Program-made: the position numbers and the translations under genes
Source: an uncultured Geobacter sp.
GTDB taxonomy: Bacteria; Desulfobacterota; Desulfuromonadia; Geobacterales; Geobacteraceae
Length of the DNA: 56,071 nucleotides
Assembly (NCBI GenBank): GCA_937886325.1
Contig: CALABV010000198.1
Location: 1-56,071, forward strand
Reading direction: 5' to 3'
The notes under the pieces: generated by a model
Told to the model about the DNA's origin: nothing
Databases searched by the model: none
Seen by the model: the letters and a program-made list of their open reading frames with translations, nothing else
In this document: positions 25,590 through 33,813 of the stretch, in pieces
Layout: every line of letters starts with the position of its first letter
Numbering within the stretch: position 1 is the first letter of the stretch

Positions 25590-25762
25590 GTGACGGCTTC
25601 ACGCCTTCGTCTACGCGGAACGCCTCGGTTCCTTGCATGCCGGTGGAGTGCGACGGCACGACGAAGGTCAGGCGGCCTGACCGGCATGAAACGGCGTCAG
25701 CGACGATTAACCCCGGTATTCTGCTCGCCTCGGCGTTCAGGCGTCTCGGATTCAGGTATCGT
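25590..25762. repeat. Dispersed intergenic repeat, copy 2
   Basis: The second copy of the element at 4651-4826, same orientation, between galT and the GH57 gene. Here the internal dyads are better preserved: CCTTCGTC/GACGAAGG (8 bp) and CATGCCGGT/ACCGGCATG (9 bp), so the transcript could fold. The copies are clearly alike over the first 50 bp and more patchily after. Edges are approximate. Confidence 0.75.
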
Positions 25763-25783
25763 GAGTTTCCGGATGAAAACTCG

Positions 25784-27988
25784 TTACACAAGCCAGTTTT
25801 CCAGCTCCAGCCTCCGGCCGACGTATGTCACCGCCAGGGGTGAATGGGTCGGCCAGCGGCCGATCTCTTCCCGGTCCCGCGAGAGAGTGATGAAGACGAA
25901 AAATGTTCCGTCCGGTTCGGGCTGGAGGGCATCCAACGGAATGCGGACCTCGCAGATGCGGCCGAATTTCCAGGTACACATCCCCCCGTTTTCCCGCCAT
26001 CGGGAATGGTCCTTCACCAGGAGTTCCCCGTCCGATGCGTCGAGCGTCATGGGGAGGAGGTATTCCCGTTCCAGCAGGAGGTGCAGGCAGAGCCGGTCGC
26101 CCTCCTGAAGAACCGTATCCAGGGGAGAAGCGCCGTCCACCCTGAAGTAGAGAGCCGTTCCGTCATAACCGTAAAAAAAACAGAGCAGGAGGCTTTCCGC
26201 CGCGTGCATGGCCGACGATTGCTTGCTCAGGTCGTAGAGACCGGCGCCGAGCCACTCGAAGTAGTCATCCACCTGACCGTTGATGAGCGGAGTGATGAAC
26301 GTGGTCGGCTCCCGTACTAGGCCCGCCGGGGTGACCCTTTTGATGGGATCGTACAGGTTCCGGGGCACATCCACGCCCAGCAGGCGGTAGATGCGGATCA
26401 GGTTGTTGCGGAACAGCCTGTCGAAATGGGAGCTGTGGGGGGAAAAATGGTCGTCCCCGTACCACCAGAACCAGTCGCTCCCCTCGGCCGCATACAGGGA
26501 ACGGCAGACCAGTCCGTTTGTGGTTTCCTCTTCCGCCGCCGGGTTACCCGAGGCTTCCCCTCCCGCAGTCAGGAGCGCGGCAACCTCGGGGCTACCGGCC
26601 ACGGCCGCCTCACGCGCCCGGGCCAGAAGGTCCCACGCGGCGTTCTCCTCGGGATGGCCGATCCAGATGCCGAAGTTCCCGTTGATCCAGGATCCGGGGT
26701 GGATGTGGTCCAGTATCTGCCTGTCCCGCTCCCTCTCCAGGGCCTCGGACGGCGTTGTGAGGCGGAAGGCCGGATGAACCGCGATACGGCGGTAGAGGGC
26801 GGACAGGAACGGGTAGCCGTTATCGGGGTAGTATTCCCAGGCGTTTTCCCCGTCCAGCAGTATCGTTACCAGTCCGCCGGGGTTCTCTTTTCCGATCTCC
26901 CCGAGCCTCTCCATGAAATCGTCCACGGCACGCTCCGTTTCCCAGCGGGAATAGGTGAAGCCGATCAGGTCGGACAGGCGGTGATCGCGGAACAGCAGCG
27001 CCAGTTCGTTTCCGTTCCGGGAGAAGGTGTATGGGCGATAGAGTGATCCCCTGCCGCGCCCGAGACCGGCAGGGAGTGAGGCGGCGAGCACATCTTCGTC
27101 GCTCGCGGCCCACCTGATGCCGCACCGGGCCACCAGGCTCAGGGCTTCGTCGCTGACGGAACCCTCCGAGGGCCACATGCCGGCAGGGGCGAAGCCGAAC
27201 ACCTGGCGAAAATAGTCCATCCCCCGGATGATCTGGGCGCGCGCGTCTTCCGGGTGTCGGAAACGGTCTTCCGGGAGACGGACCTTCGGCAGGGCGACCC
27301 GGGCGATTGTCCCGTCGCAGAGGAGGGGAAGGATGGGGTGGAAGTAGGGCGTGACGGACAGTTCCGCCTTTCCCCGGTCCCGGATCCTTCGGTAGAGGGG
27401 GACGATTTCGCCCAGCATTTCGCGGTGGATGTGGAAGAGGAGTTCCTTGTCCTCGGTGGTGAAATTGCGTCCCTTCCGCACCAGATCACCCAGGGCCGGG
27501 TAGCGGCGGCGGGCCGCCTCTCCGGTCCAGGCGAGAAAGAACCACACCTGGAGATCGAGGATCTCCCGGTCTCCGAAAGCGCGTAAACGATCGATCCCCG
27601 CGTTCCGCGAACCGTTTCCCGCCAGGTAGAGGAGTTCCAGGTAGCGGTGGTTTGGCTCGATCATGCGCTCCCGGTTGGCGGAGAAAAAATTGTCGAGAAC
27701 GAAACGCCGGTTTTCCTCGGACATGGCAGAAGGGTCCATCCTGCCGTGGAGGAGAAAGGGGTCGATCGCCCTGCCCGCGGCATAGTCCAGAATCTGCTCC
27801 AGCAGCGAGGGGACCAGGTTGAAGGACGCAACCGCCCCTTCGGTATCCTCCACGATCGCGGCCATGTCGTAGTAATCCTTGACGGCGTGAAGGTAGGTCC
27901 AGGGGAGGTCGTATTCGCCGGTCAGCGGATCCTTGTAGAGAGGCTGGTGCATGTGCCAGACGAATGTCACGTCCAGGGGTTCGGACAC
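25784..27988 (-). CDS. Glycoside hydrolase family 57 (alpha-amylase/branching type)
   Basis: A 734-residue GH57 enzyme acting on alpha-glucans. The N-terminus FVWHMHQPLYKDPLTGEYDLPW is the family's first conserved block. The likely nucleophile Glu is in GMWPSEGSVS (about residue 271) and the acid/base Asp in LLDGENAWEYYP (about residue 376). The C-terminal 300 residues include a beta-rich region typical of the long GH57 subgroup. No signal peptide, so it probably acts on intracellular glycogen. It ends 2 bases upstream of the previous gene's stop side and is likely co-transcribed with the 27990-30497 gene. Exact bond specificity is not determined. Confidence 0.9.
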   Translation of the reverse strand: MSEPLDVTFVWHMHQPLYKDPLTGEYDLPWTYLHAVKDYYDMAAIVEDTEGAVASFNLVPSLLEQILDYAAGRAIDPFLLHGRMDPSAMSEENRRFVLDNFFSANRERMIEPNHRYLELLYLAGNGSRNAGIDRLRAFGDREILDLQVWFFLAWTGEAARRRYPALGDLVRKGRNFTTEDKELLFHIHREMLGEIVPLYRRIRDRGKAELSVTPYFHPILPLLCDGTIARVALPKVRLPEDRFRHPEDARAQIIRGMDYFRQVFGFAPAGMWPSEGSVSDEALSLVARCGIRWAASDEDVLAASLPAGLGRGRGSLYRPYTFSRNGNELALLFRDHRLSDLIGFTYSRWETERAVDDFMERLGEIGKENPGGLVTILLDGENAWEYYPDNGYPFLSALYRRIAVHPAFRLTTPSEALERERDRQILDHIHPGSWINGNFGIWIGHPEENAAWDLLARAREAAVAGSPEVAALLTAGGEASGNPAAEEETTNGLVCRSLYAAEGSDWFWWYGDDHFSPHSSHFDRLFRNNLIRIYRLLGVDVPRNLYDPIKRVTPAGLVREPTTFITPLINGQVDDYFEWLGAGLYDLSKQSSAMHAAESLLLCFFYGYDGTALYFRVDGASPLDTVLQEGDRLCLHLLLEREYLLPMTLDASDGELLVKDHSRWRENGGMCTWKFGRICEVRIPLDALQPEPDGTFFVFITLSRDREEIGRWPTHSPLAVTYVGRRLELENWLV

Positions 27989-27989
27989 G

Positions 27990-30497
27990 TCAGGGCAGCT
28001 CCTTTTTCCATGATTCGACCTTTTCCCGGTATTCCCTGAGAAGTTTCCGGGCGGTATCTTCCGTTTTCGCCTCGGTGATAATGCGGATAAAGGGCTGGGT
28101 CTGGTCGGGAAGGACCAGTACCCAGTCCTCGCCGAAGTGGACCTTGATGCCGTCGATGAAGGTCGCCTCCTTGTCCAGGCTGTCTTCGCTCATCTTGCGC
28201 ATGACCGCGCCCTTCATTTCCCAGACGCAGGGGATGGTGGTTTCCAGGAATGCGCGGAACGGGATCCCCTCCATTATCTTCGAAAGGGGGACGCCCTTTG
28301 ACGAGGCCAGCTCCACGGCCTTGGCAATGGCGAACATCCCGTCAAAGGCGTTCTGGAAACGGGGGAAGGCGAAGCGTCCGTTCAGGGAGCCGGCCATCAC
28401 CACTTCCGACGACAGGGACGCCTCGATCATGGAGCGCTCGGAACTCTTGGTACGCTGTACCGTGCACCCCCTTTCCTGGGCCATCTGCTCGATGACGGAC
28501 GGTGCCGAGACCGGGACCGCATACACGCCTTTTGCTCCACGCTGCAGGGTGAGGGCCGTCATCAGGCAGAGGAGCTCCGCGCCGTCCCGCACTTTTCCGG
28601 TTTCGTCCACCAGGATGATGCTCTCCGCGGTCGGGTCGAGCCAGAAGCCGGCCTGAGCATCCAGGGCGACCACGATCTTGGAAATCTGCTGAAGGCTCAG
28701 AGACTGGTTCGTTCCCTTCGTGTCGTCGCTCTGCTCCTCGATATAGGCGTTGAGGGCCACCACCTCGCACCCCATTGCATTCAGCAGGGCGGGCAGGATC
28801 TGGCTGGCCGCGGAATGGGTGAAGTCCACGACCACCTTGAAGCTTCCCCGTTTCGCAGGCCCGGCGTCGATGGAGCGGAGGAATCCCTCCCGGTAGAAAT
28901 CGACCAGGTTTGCCAGTTCGGAGATGCCCCCCGGTTCCGAATGGTGGGCGCGCCGGAAGTTCTCCTTGTAGAATATCCGTTCCACGTTTTTCCCCATGGA
29001 ACTGGAGAAGTCGATGCCGTCCGCGTCGAGGAACACTATCTCCGTCGACGCCGGGTCATCTTTGGCCTCGCGGAACTGCACCCCTCCCACCTCGCCGAAG
29101 GTCTTCAGCTTGTAGCGGAGCAGCGGCAGCGGGATCATCTTCATGTCCCTGACATTGACGCCGGTGGAGAGGATGCCTCCGATGAAGCTTCTCTTCAGCA
29201 TGCGGGAAGATCGGTGGGCGTCGCGGCCCGCCAGGATGAAGCTCCCCTTGGGAAGGGTGCTGCCGTAGGCGCAGCCGAGCTTTGCCATGAATTCCGGCGT
29301 CAGTTCGATGTTGGTGAGACCCCGGATCAGCGCCCCCTCGAACAGGGATTTCTTCCATTTTTCTCCCCAGATGAGGTTCCCGGAGACGATGGAGCCTGCC
29401 TCGATGAGCTTTTTCGGCCAGATCTTCACGTCCTTCTTGATGAAGGCGTCCTCTCCGATGGAGGTGTCGTCCGCCACGATGGCGCCCTCCTCCATGACGA
29501 CCCCCTGGCCGACGCTTACGTTGCTGCAGATCACCGAATCGACCAGTTTCGCCCCTTTCTTGATGTAGACGTTGTCCCAGACCACGCAGCGGAAGAGACG
29601 CGCCCCCTCCTCGATGGTGCAGTTGCGGCCCACCACCGAGTCCTTGATGTGGGCGCTTCCAAGGATCTGGGAGTTGTCCCCGAGGATGACCGTCCCCTCC
29701 ACGGCCTTCAGGTCGTCGAGGCGGACGTCGGTCCCCAGGCGCACATCCTTGCCCAGCAGGTCCTGTTTCTCTTCGTCGATGCGGATGTTGATCCTGCCGT
29801 GGAAGATGTCGTGGTGGGCCTCCCGGTAGGAGTCGGTATTGCCGATATCGCGCCAGTACCCTTTGACCGGGTAGCCGAACAGGGGATCCCCCTTTTCCAG
29901 CAGGATCGGGAACAGGTCCTGGGAAAAATCGAAGTTCTCCTCCGCGGGAATGTAGCGGAAGATGTCCGGTTCCAGCACGTAGATGCCGGTATTGATGGTG
30001 TCGGAGATGACCTCGCCCCACCCCGGCTTTTCCAGGAACTGGGTAATCTTCCGCTCCTTGTCGGTAATCACGACACCGAACTGGAGAGGGTCCTTCACGG
30101 ACGTGAGGGTAATGGTCGCCATGGCCTGGTGGTCGCAATGGAAGTCGATTATCTTTTTCAGGTTGAAGTCGGTGAGGAGGTCGCCGCTGATGACCAGAAA
30201 GCGCTCGGTCAGAAGGCGTTCGGCGCACTTTACCGCTCCGGCGGTTCCCATGTCCTGGAGGGGGGTGACATAGTCGATCTTTATCCCGAAATCGGAACCG
30301 TCACGGAAAAAGTTCTTGATGATGTCGGGCTGATGGTAGAGGAGCATGACCATATCCGTGATGCCGTGCTTCTTCAGGAGTTCCACGATATGGAGCATGA
30401 TGGGGCGGTTCGCCAGCGGGATCATCGGCTTCGGTACGCTGCTCGTCAGCGGTTGAATCCTGGTGCCGAAACCTCCGGCCATAATCACGGCTTTCAT
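27990..30497 (-). CDS. Sugar-phosphate nucleotidyltransferase fused to a degenerate phosphohexomutase domain
   Basis: An 835-residue fusion. Residues 1-235 are a nucleotidyltransferase (MAGGFGTRIQPLTSSVPKPM). Residues 245-370 are a left-handed beta-helix of hexapeptide repeats. Residues about 380-835 align with phosphomannomutase/phosphoglucomutase (GRDAHRSSRMLKRSFIGGIL). The mutase part has lost all four working loops: no TASHNP serine loop, DPTAES where DGDxDR belongs, no GEESG, and LPDQTQPFIR in place of RPSGTEP. It is usually annotated mannose-1-phosphate guanylyltransferase/phosphomannomutase, but mutase activity is unlikely. The nucleotide and sugar are unknown. It lies directly upstream of the GH57 gene. 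Confidence 0.88.
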   Translation of the reverse strand: MKAVIMAGGFGTRIQPLTSSVPKPMIPLANRPIMLHIVELLKKHGITDMVMLLYHQPDIIKNFFRDGSDFGIKIDYVTPLQDMGTAGAVKCAERLLTERFLVISGDLLTDFNLKKIIDFHCDHQAMATITLTSVKDPLQFGVVITDKERKITQFLEKPGWGEVISDTINTGIYVLEPDIFRYIPAEENFDFSQDLFPILLEKGDPLFGYPVKGYWRDIGNTDSYREAHHDIFHGRINIRIDEEKQDLLGKDVRLGTDVRLDDLKAVEGTVILGDNSQILGSAHIKDSVVGRNCTIEEGARLFRCVVWDNVYIKKGAKLVDSVICSNVSVGQGVVMEEGAIVADDTSIGEDAFIKKDVKIWPKKLIEAGSIVSGNLIWGEKWKKSLFEGALIRGLTNIELTPEFMAKLGCAYGSTLPKGSFILAGRDAHRSSRMLKRSFIGGILSTGVNVRDMKMIPLPLLRYKLKTFGEVGGVQFREAKDDPASTEIVFLDADGIDFSSSMGKNVERIFYKENFRRAHHSEPGGISELANLVDFYREGFLRSIDAGPAKRGSFKVVVDFTHSAASQILPALLNAMGCEVVALNAYIEEQSDDTKGTNQSLSLQQISKIVVALDAQAGFWLDPTAESIILVDETGKVRDGAELLCLMTALTLQRGAKGVYAVPVSAPSVIEQMAQERGCTVQRTKSSERSMIEASLSSEVVMAGSLNGRFAFPRFQNAFDGMFAIAKAVELASSKGVPLSKIMEGIPFRAFLETTIPCVWEMKGAVMRKMSEDSLDKEATFIDGIKVHFGEDWVLVLPDQTQPFIRIITEAKTEDTARKLLREYREKVESWKKELP

Positions 30498-30642
30498 TCT
30501 GCATGCCTCCTTCCGGGCGTTACATGAGGTTGTTGGGTATGGGTGAACGATGACGGCCGCTTCATGGAAGAGGCATTGCGATGCTCCCGTTCAGGCTGCG
30601 CGAATCTGAGACCGCGGGCATGGGATAGCATGGCCGGAAAGA

Positions 30643-31029
30643 TTACACCCGGTGCTTGGGAGAGTTTCGCAGGGACTTCTTGTCCAGCACCCGCCGGATT
30701 TCCTGCTTCAGTTCCTTCAGGTCGCTGGACTTCACCACATACCCGTCGGCGAGCCACGCGGAGAAATCGTCCTTGTAGCAGGAGAAAGCGGTGCAGAGGA
30801 TCACAGGCAGATTGTGCCGTTCCTTGACGATTCGCTGCAGGAGATCCAGACCGCTTTCGTTTTTCAGCTTGATATCAAGCAGGATCAGGTCGAAATCGTC
30901 CTTGCGGAGTTTTTCAACGGCTTCCTCAGCGCCGGCGGCCGTTGTCACCTCGTATCCCTCATCGGCAAGCTCATGGGAATAGAGGAGTCTGATGCTGCTT
31001 TCGTCGTCCACGACCAGAATCCTACTCAT
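30643..31029 (-). CDS. Single-domain response regulator (CheY-like)
   Basis: A 128-residue receiver domain with no output domain. The acidic pair is VVDDE (residues 6-10), the phospho-acceptor Asp is about residue 53 in LILLDIKLKNESG, the switch Thr in LCTAF, and the conserved Lys in VVKSSD. Its start overlaps the end of the histidine kinase gene by 8 bases, so the two form a co-translated pair. The output must be through another protein, which is not evident here. Confidence 0.92.
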   Translation of the reverse strand: MSRILVVDDESSIRLLYSHELADEGYEVTTAAGAEEAVEKLRKDDFDLILLDIKLKNESGLDLLQRIVKERHNLPVILCTAFSCYKDDFSAWLADGYVVKSSDLKELKQEIRRVLDKKSLRNSPKHRV

Positions 31030-32656
31030 GGTGCTCTTCCTCCTTCTTCCGGGGCAGCCGTATCAGGTACAGCGTGCCTTTTCCTTCGTATTCCTCAACA
31101 GTAAAGGATTTACAGTAATTTTCAAGTATCACCCTGCAGAAGGACAGTTCCAGGTTCTCGGTTTCGTCCCTCTTTTCCAGTGCGGGGTGGGAAAACATAT
31201 CCCCGTCCCCCCGGGCGGGCCGAGCGGCGGTATCGCGAATCTCCACCAGGATATCGTCCCCATCGATACGGGTCGTTACGGTGAGTTCTCCAGGAGGGAG
31301 CATGGCATCGAGGGAGTTGAACAGAATCTTCTTGATGCAATAGGCCATCTGGCGGTAATCCATGCGAATCATCGGCAGGTCCGGCGCCAGGTCGAGGGTG
31401 AACGCGATCCCTTCCCCCTCGGCTCGACTCCGCACCTCACCGAACACATTCCCAACCAGTTCGTTGATGTCCCACTGGTCCAGAACGGGCGCCATGGAAT
31501 CGGCATGTCCCAGCGCCTCCGACAGGGTATCCTCCAGCTGCCTCGCCTCCCGGACGATGGTTTCCAGAAATTCCTTTTTCGGGTCATTCTCGTCGATATT
31601 CCTCAGGAGGGAGCGCGCGAATCCGCCGATTATCATCAGGGGGTTTCTGATGGAATGGGCGATGCTGGAGGTTACCTTGCCCAGCAGCGCCATTTTTTCC
31701 AGCCTGACGATCAACTCCTGCTGTTCCTGCAGCCGCGTATTGGCGACCGTCAGTTTCCGGAGGTCCTCATGGAGCCGATCATAGAGAGAGGCCCTCTCGA
31801 TGGCGAACGCCACCGGAAAGGTGAGTGTCTCCATGGATCGCATGTCTTCGTGAGTAATCGGTTTCTTGGTAATGAAATTATCCGCTATGATGACACCGAC
31901 ACGCCGGTTCCGGGTAAGAAGGGGAAGGATAAGAAAGCTGTCCACATCGAGGGTGTGCGCCAGTTCCGGATCCACCCGGCTGTCATGGAAGGCGTCGTGC
32001 ACCAGAAGCGGCCTGCGTTCCTGGAGCGCGCGGACGAGGATGGACCTCTGGTCGTCCATGGGCACGGTGAGCCGTTCGAGAATGTCGTGAAACTTGTCCT
32101 TTTCCGCGGAGAGCTTGGTGTCGTGGAAGTGTTTCGCCATCTCCTTCAGCGAGAAATCGGTCCTGCCGATTTCCTCCCAGATCGCCCACGCCTCCTCGTA
32201 GGTCCGGGGGCCGACGGCCAGGGATCCCTTCAGGGTGCGGCGTTCCTTGTCGGCCAGCAGGAGAAAGGCGCGGTTCATGCCGAATCCTTTGCCCGCGGTG
32301 ATTGCCGTCAGCGCAACAGACAACACCTCGTCGAGTTCCAGCAGCGAGGTCTGGAGAAGCGCCCCGATCTCATGAAGGAACTGGATCTCCATATTCCTGC
32401 TGTCCAGGAATCCTATCATCGTGTCAAGACGGGATTTCTGGAGGAGGAACTCGTCGATGAGGATCCGCATCACGGAGGCCTCGGGGCGACCTTCCCGCGC
32501 CATCCGCTCCAGGTCGGCGGCAAAACGAGGGCACTCCAGGCATTTGGCGACCAGCCTCCTCCTCAGTGATCCGAAGAGGTCGGTTTCGTCCGGGGAGATG
32601 AACGGGCATTCGGCGGCTGTTACCGTTTCTTTTGTCCAGCAGCACTCCGGCTCCAC
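31022..32656 (-). CDS. GAF-domain sensor histidine kinase with degenerate ATP-binding domain
   Basis: A 544-residue soluble kinase. An N-terminal Cys-rich patch (ECCWTKETVTAAEC, CLECPRF) is followed by a GAF domain (about residues 110-305). A coiled linker and a HisKA box with the phospho-acceptor His in SSIAHSIRNPLMIIGGF (about residue 330) come next. The N box (KKILFNSLDAM) is kept. The G1 box reads DTAARPARGD where DNGxGI is expected, and the final Gly-rich loop is replaced by ETENLELSFC. ATP binding may be weak or altered. The cysteines could bind metal or sense redox, which is speculation. Paired with the receiver at 30643. Confidence 0.85.
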   Translation of the reverse strand: MEPECCWTKETVTAAECPFISPDETDLFGSLRRRLVAKCLECPRFAADLERMAREGRPEASVMRILIDEFLLQKSRLDTMIGFLDSRNMEIQFLHEIGALLQTSLLELDEVLSVALTAITAGKGFGMNRAFLLLADKERRTLKGSLAVGPRTYEEAWAIWEEIGRTDFSLKEMAKHFHDTKLSAEKDKFHDILERLTVPMDDQRSILVRALQERRPLLVHDAFHDSRVDPELAHTLDVDSFLILPLLTRNRRVGVIIADNFITKKPITHEDMRSMETLTFPVAFAIERASLYDRLHEDLRKLTVANTRLQEQQELIVRLEKMALLGKVTSSIAHSIRNPLMIIGGFARSLLRNIDENDPKKEFLETIVREARQLEDTLSEALGHADSMAPVLDQWDINELVGNVFGEVRSRAEGEGIAFTLDLAPDLPMIRMDYRQMAYCIKKILFNSLDAMLPPGELTVTTRIDGDDILVEIRDTAARPARGDGDMFSHPALEKRDETENLELSFCRVILENYCKSFTVEEYEGKGTLYLIRLPRKKEEEHHE

Positions 32657-32676
32657 GAGTCCCTCCCTTATCCGGG

Positions 32677-32708
32677 CGGAGAATGCCGTTGGGGCACTGC
32701 ATTCTCCG
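32677..32708. repeat. Perfect hairpin upstream of the kinase gene
   Basis: CGGAGAATGC (32677-32686) and its exact complement (32699-32708) around a 12-base loop, 20 bp before the kinase start. It may act in the 5' leader of the kinase message. Confidence 0.5.
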
Positions 32709-32786
32709 AATAGGTAACCAGAAGTCTCCCATCCGGAGTTCCCGGATAGAAGTGGGATTGCATCACGAACGCATCATCCCGGATTC

Positions 32787-32832
32787 GGCAGGTGGAGTCA
32801 TCCTTCGTTCACTCCGGATGACTCCACCTGCC
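32787..32832. repeat. Palindromic intergenic element, single-hairpin form
   Basis: A perfect 17-bp inverted repeat (GGCAGGTGGAGTCATCC at 32787-32803; complement at 32816-32832) with a 12-base loop. A 26-base core (32797-32822) is identical to 46586-46611 inside the larger structured repeat, so the two belong to one family. It lies in a 400-bp gap between the divergent kinase and yhbY genes, which otherwise shows only another hairpin. Confidence 0.75.
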
Positions 32833-33055
32833 GTTTTCAGGATCATCCGCGAGCCATACACGGCCACCGGGGAATGCAAAACCTGTAACCATGCAGGATT
32901 ATAGCAATTGAGGCCGTATTTGCAAGGCAAATAACCGGGTAGGCGGAGAACATTTTCATGAAACTGCGCGGGCTGTACAAAAACGGGAGGAAGGTGTACC
33001 CTGCGCTGAATAAGCAACTATCTTTCACACACAATGCCGGAGGGGGGGACGAATC

Positions 33056-33346
33056 ATGTTGAGCGGTAAACAGAAGCGCTTTCTGCGGGGGCTCGGGCAC
33101 GGCCTGAAGCCTGTTATTCTGGTGGGCAAGGGGGAAATCGGCGCGTCGCTTGTCCAGGAAACGGCCGCCGCCCTTGAAAGTCATGAACTGATAAAGGTGA
33201 AGATACTGGAAAGCTGCCTTGCGGACAGGTACGAGGTTGCCGCTGAACTGGCGGATGCGTGCGGCGCGGAGGTTGCCCAGGTTCTGGGGCGGACGGTGCT
33301 CCTCTACCGGAAAGGGGAGGAGCCGAAAATCGAGCTGCCCGCATAA
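33056..33346 (+). CDS. yhbY: YhbY-family RNA-binding protein (CRM domain)
   Basis: A 96-residue single CRM domain. KQKRFLRGLGHGLKPVILVGKGEIG (residues 5-29) includes the signature GxxG-type loop, and HELIKVKILE follows. Relatives bind pre-50S ribosomal particles and help ribosome assembly. AGGGGGGG precedes the ATG by about 7 bases. It converges with tatA, with stops 30 bp apart. Confidence 0.93.
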   Translation: MLSGKQKRFLRGLGHGLKPVILVGKGEIGASLVQETAAALESHELIKVKILESCLADRYEVAAELADACGAEVAQVLGRTVLLYRKGEEPKIELPA

Positions 33347-33375
33347 CTCACGGCAGGGCCTCGCCGGATGTTCCG

Positions 33376-33567
33376 CTATCCCTTCTTGTCGGCGTCATCC
33401 TCTTTCCGCGCCTGCACTTCTATCTCGTCTTTTCCTTCAAAGGCGCGCTTGAAGTTCTTGATCCCCTTGCCGAGGGAACTGCCGATCTCCGGGAGCTTTC
33501 CGGCCCCGAAAATTATCAGTATCAACAACAGGATGATGATTATTGCCAGAGGGCTGTAGCCGAACAT
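33376..33567 (-). CDS. tatA: Twin-arginine translocase subunit TatA
   Basis: A 63-residue Tat pore protein. One membrane helix (LAIIIILLLILIIFG, residues 7-21) is followed by the family hinge FGAGKLPEIGSSLGKGIKNFKRAF and a charged tail (KDEIEVQARKEDDADKKG). The ATG at 33567 was chosen because the conserved family start MFGYSPLAII begins there; the longer open frame upstream has no similarity. It stands alone without tatB or tatC. The hydrogenase small subunit in this window is a likely Tat client. Confidence 0.93.
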   Translation of the reverse strand: MFGYSPLAIIIILLLILIIFGAGKLPEIGSSLGKGIKNFKRAFEGKDEIEVQARKEDDADKKG

Positions 33568-33813
33568 ACGTTTTCTCCTCCGAGACCCCTTAAGTATCCA
33601 AGGGCAAAGTATGGCATCCCGGGGGGTAAAAAGCAAGGTTCTTGATTCGGGAAACCGCCTTCCGCCTGCGCCTCGATAAGAGGGATCGATGCGGCGGCGC
33701 CTTGACATTCTTCGTGTACTCCGGGTACAGTGGAGCCGCTTCCGGTTACCGGAGTTCAATGATACCGTTTCCATGGGATTCGTCCCCGCGGGCGCCGCTA
33801 TACTCACAGGCTG

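Noticed and set aside
28815..30527. Long open frame opposite the nucleotidyltransferase gene
   Set aside because: It is the complement of hexapeptide-repeat coding DNA. No start signal or family match.
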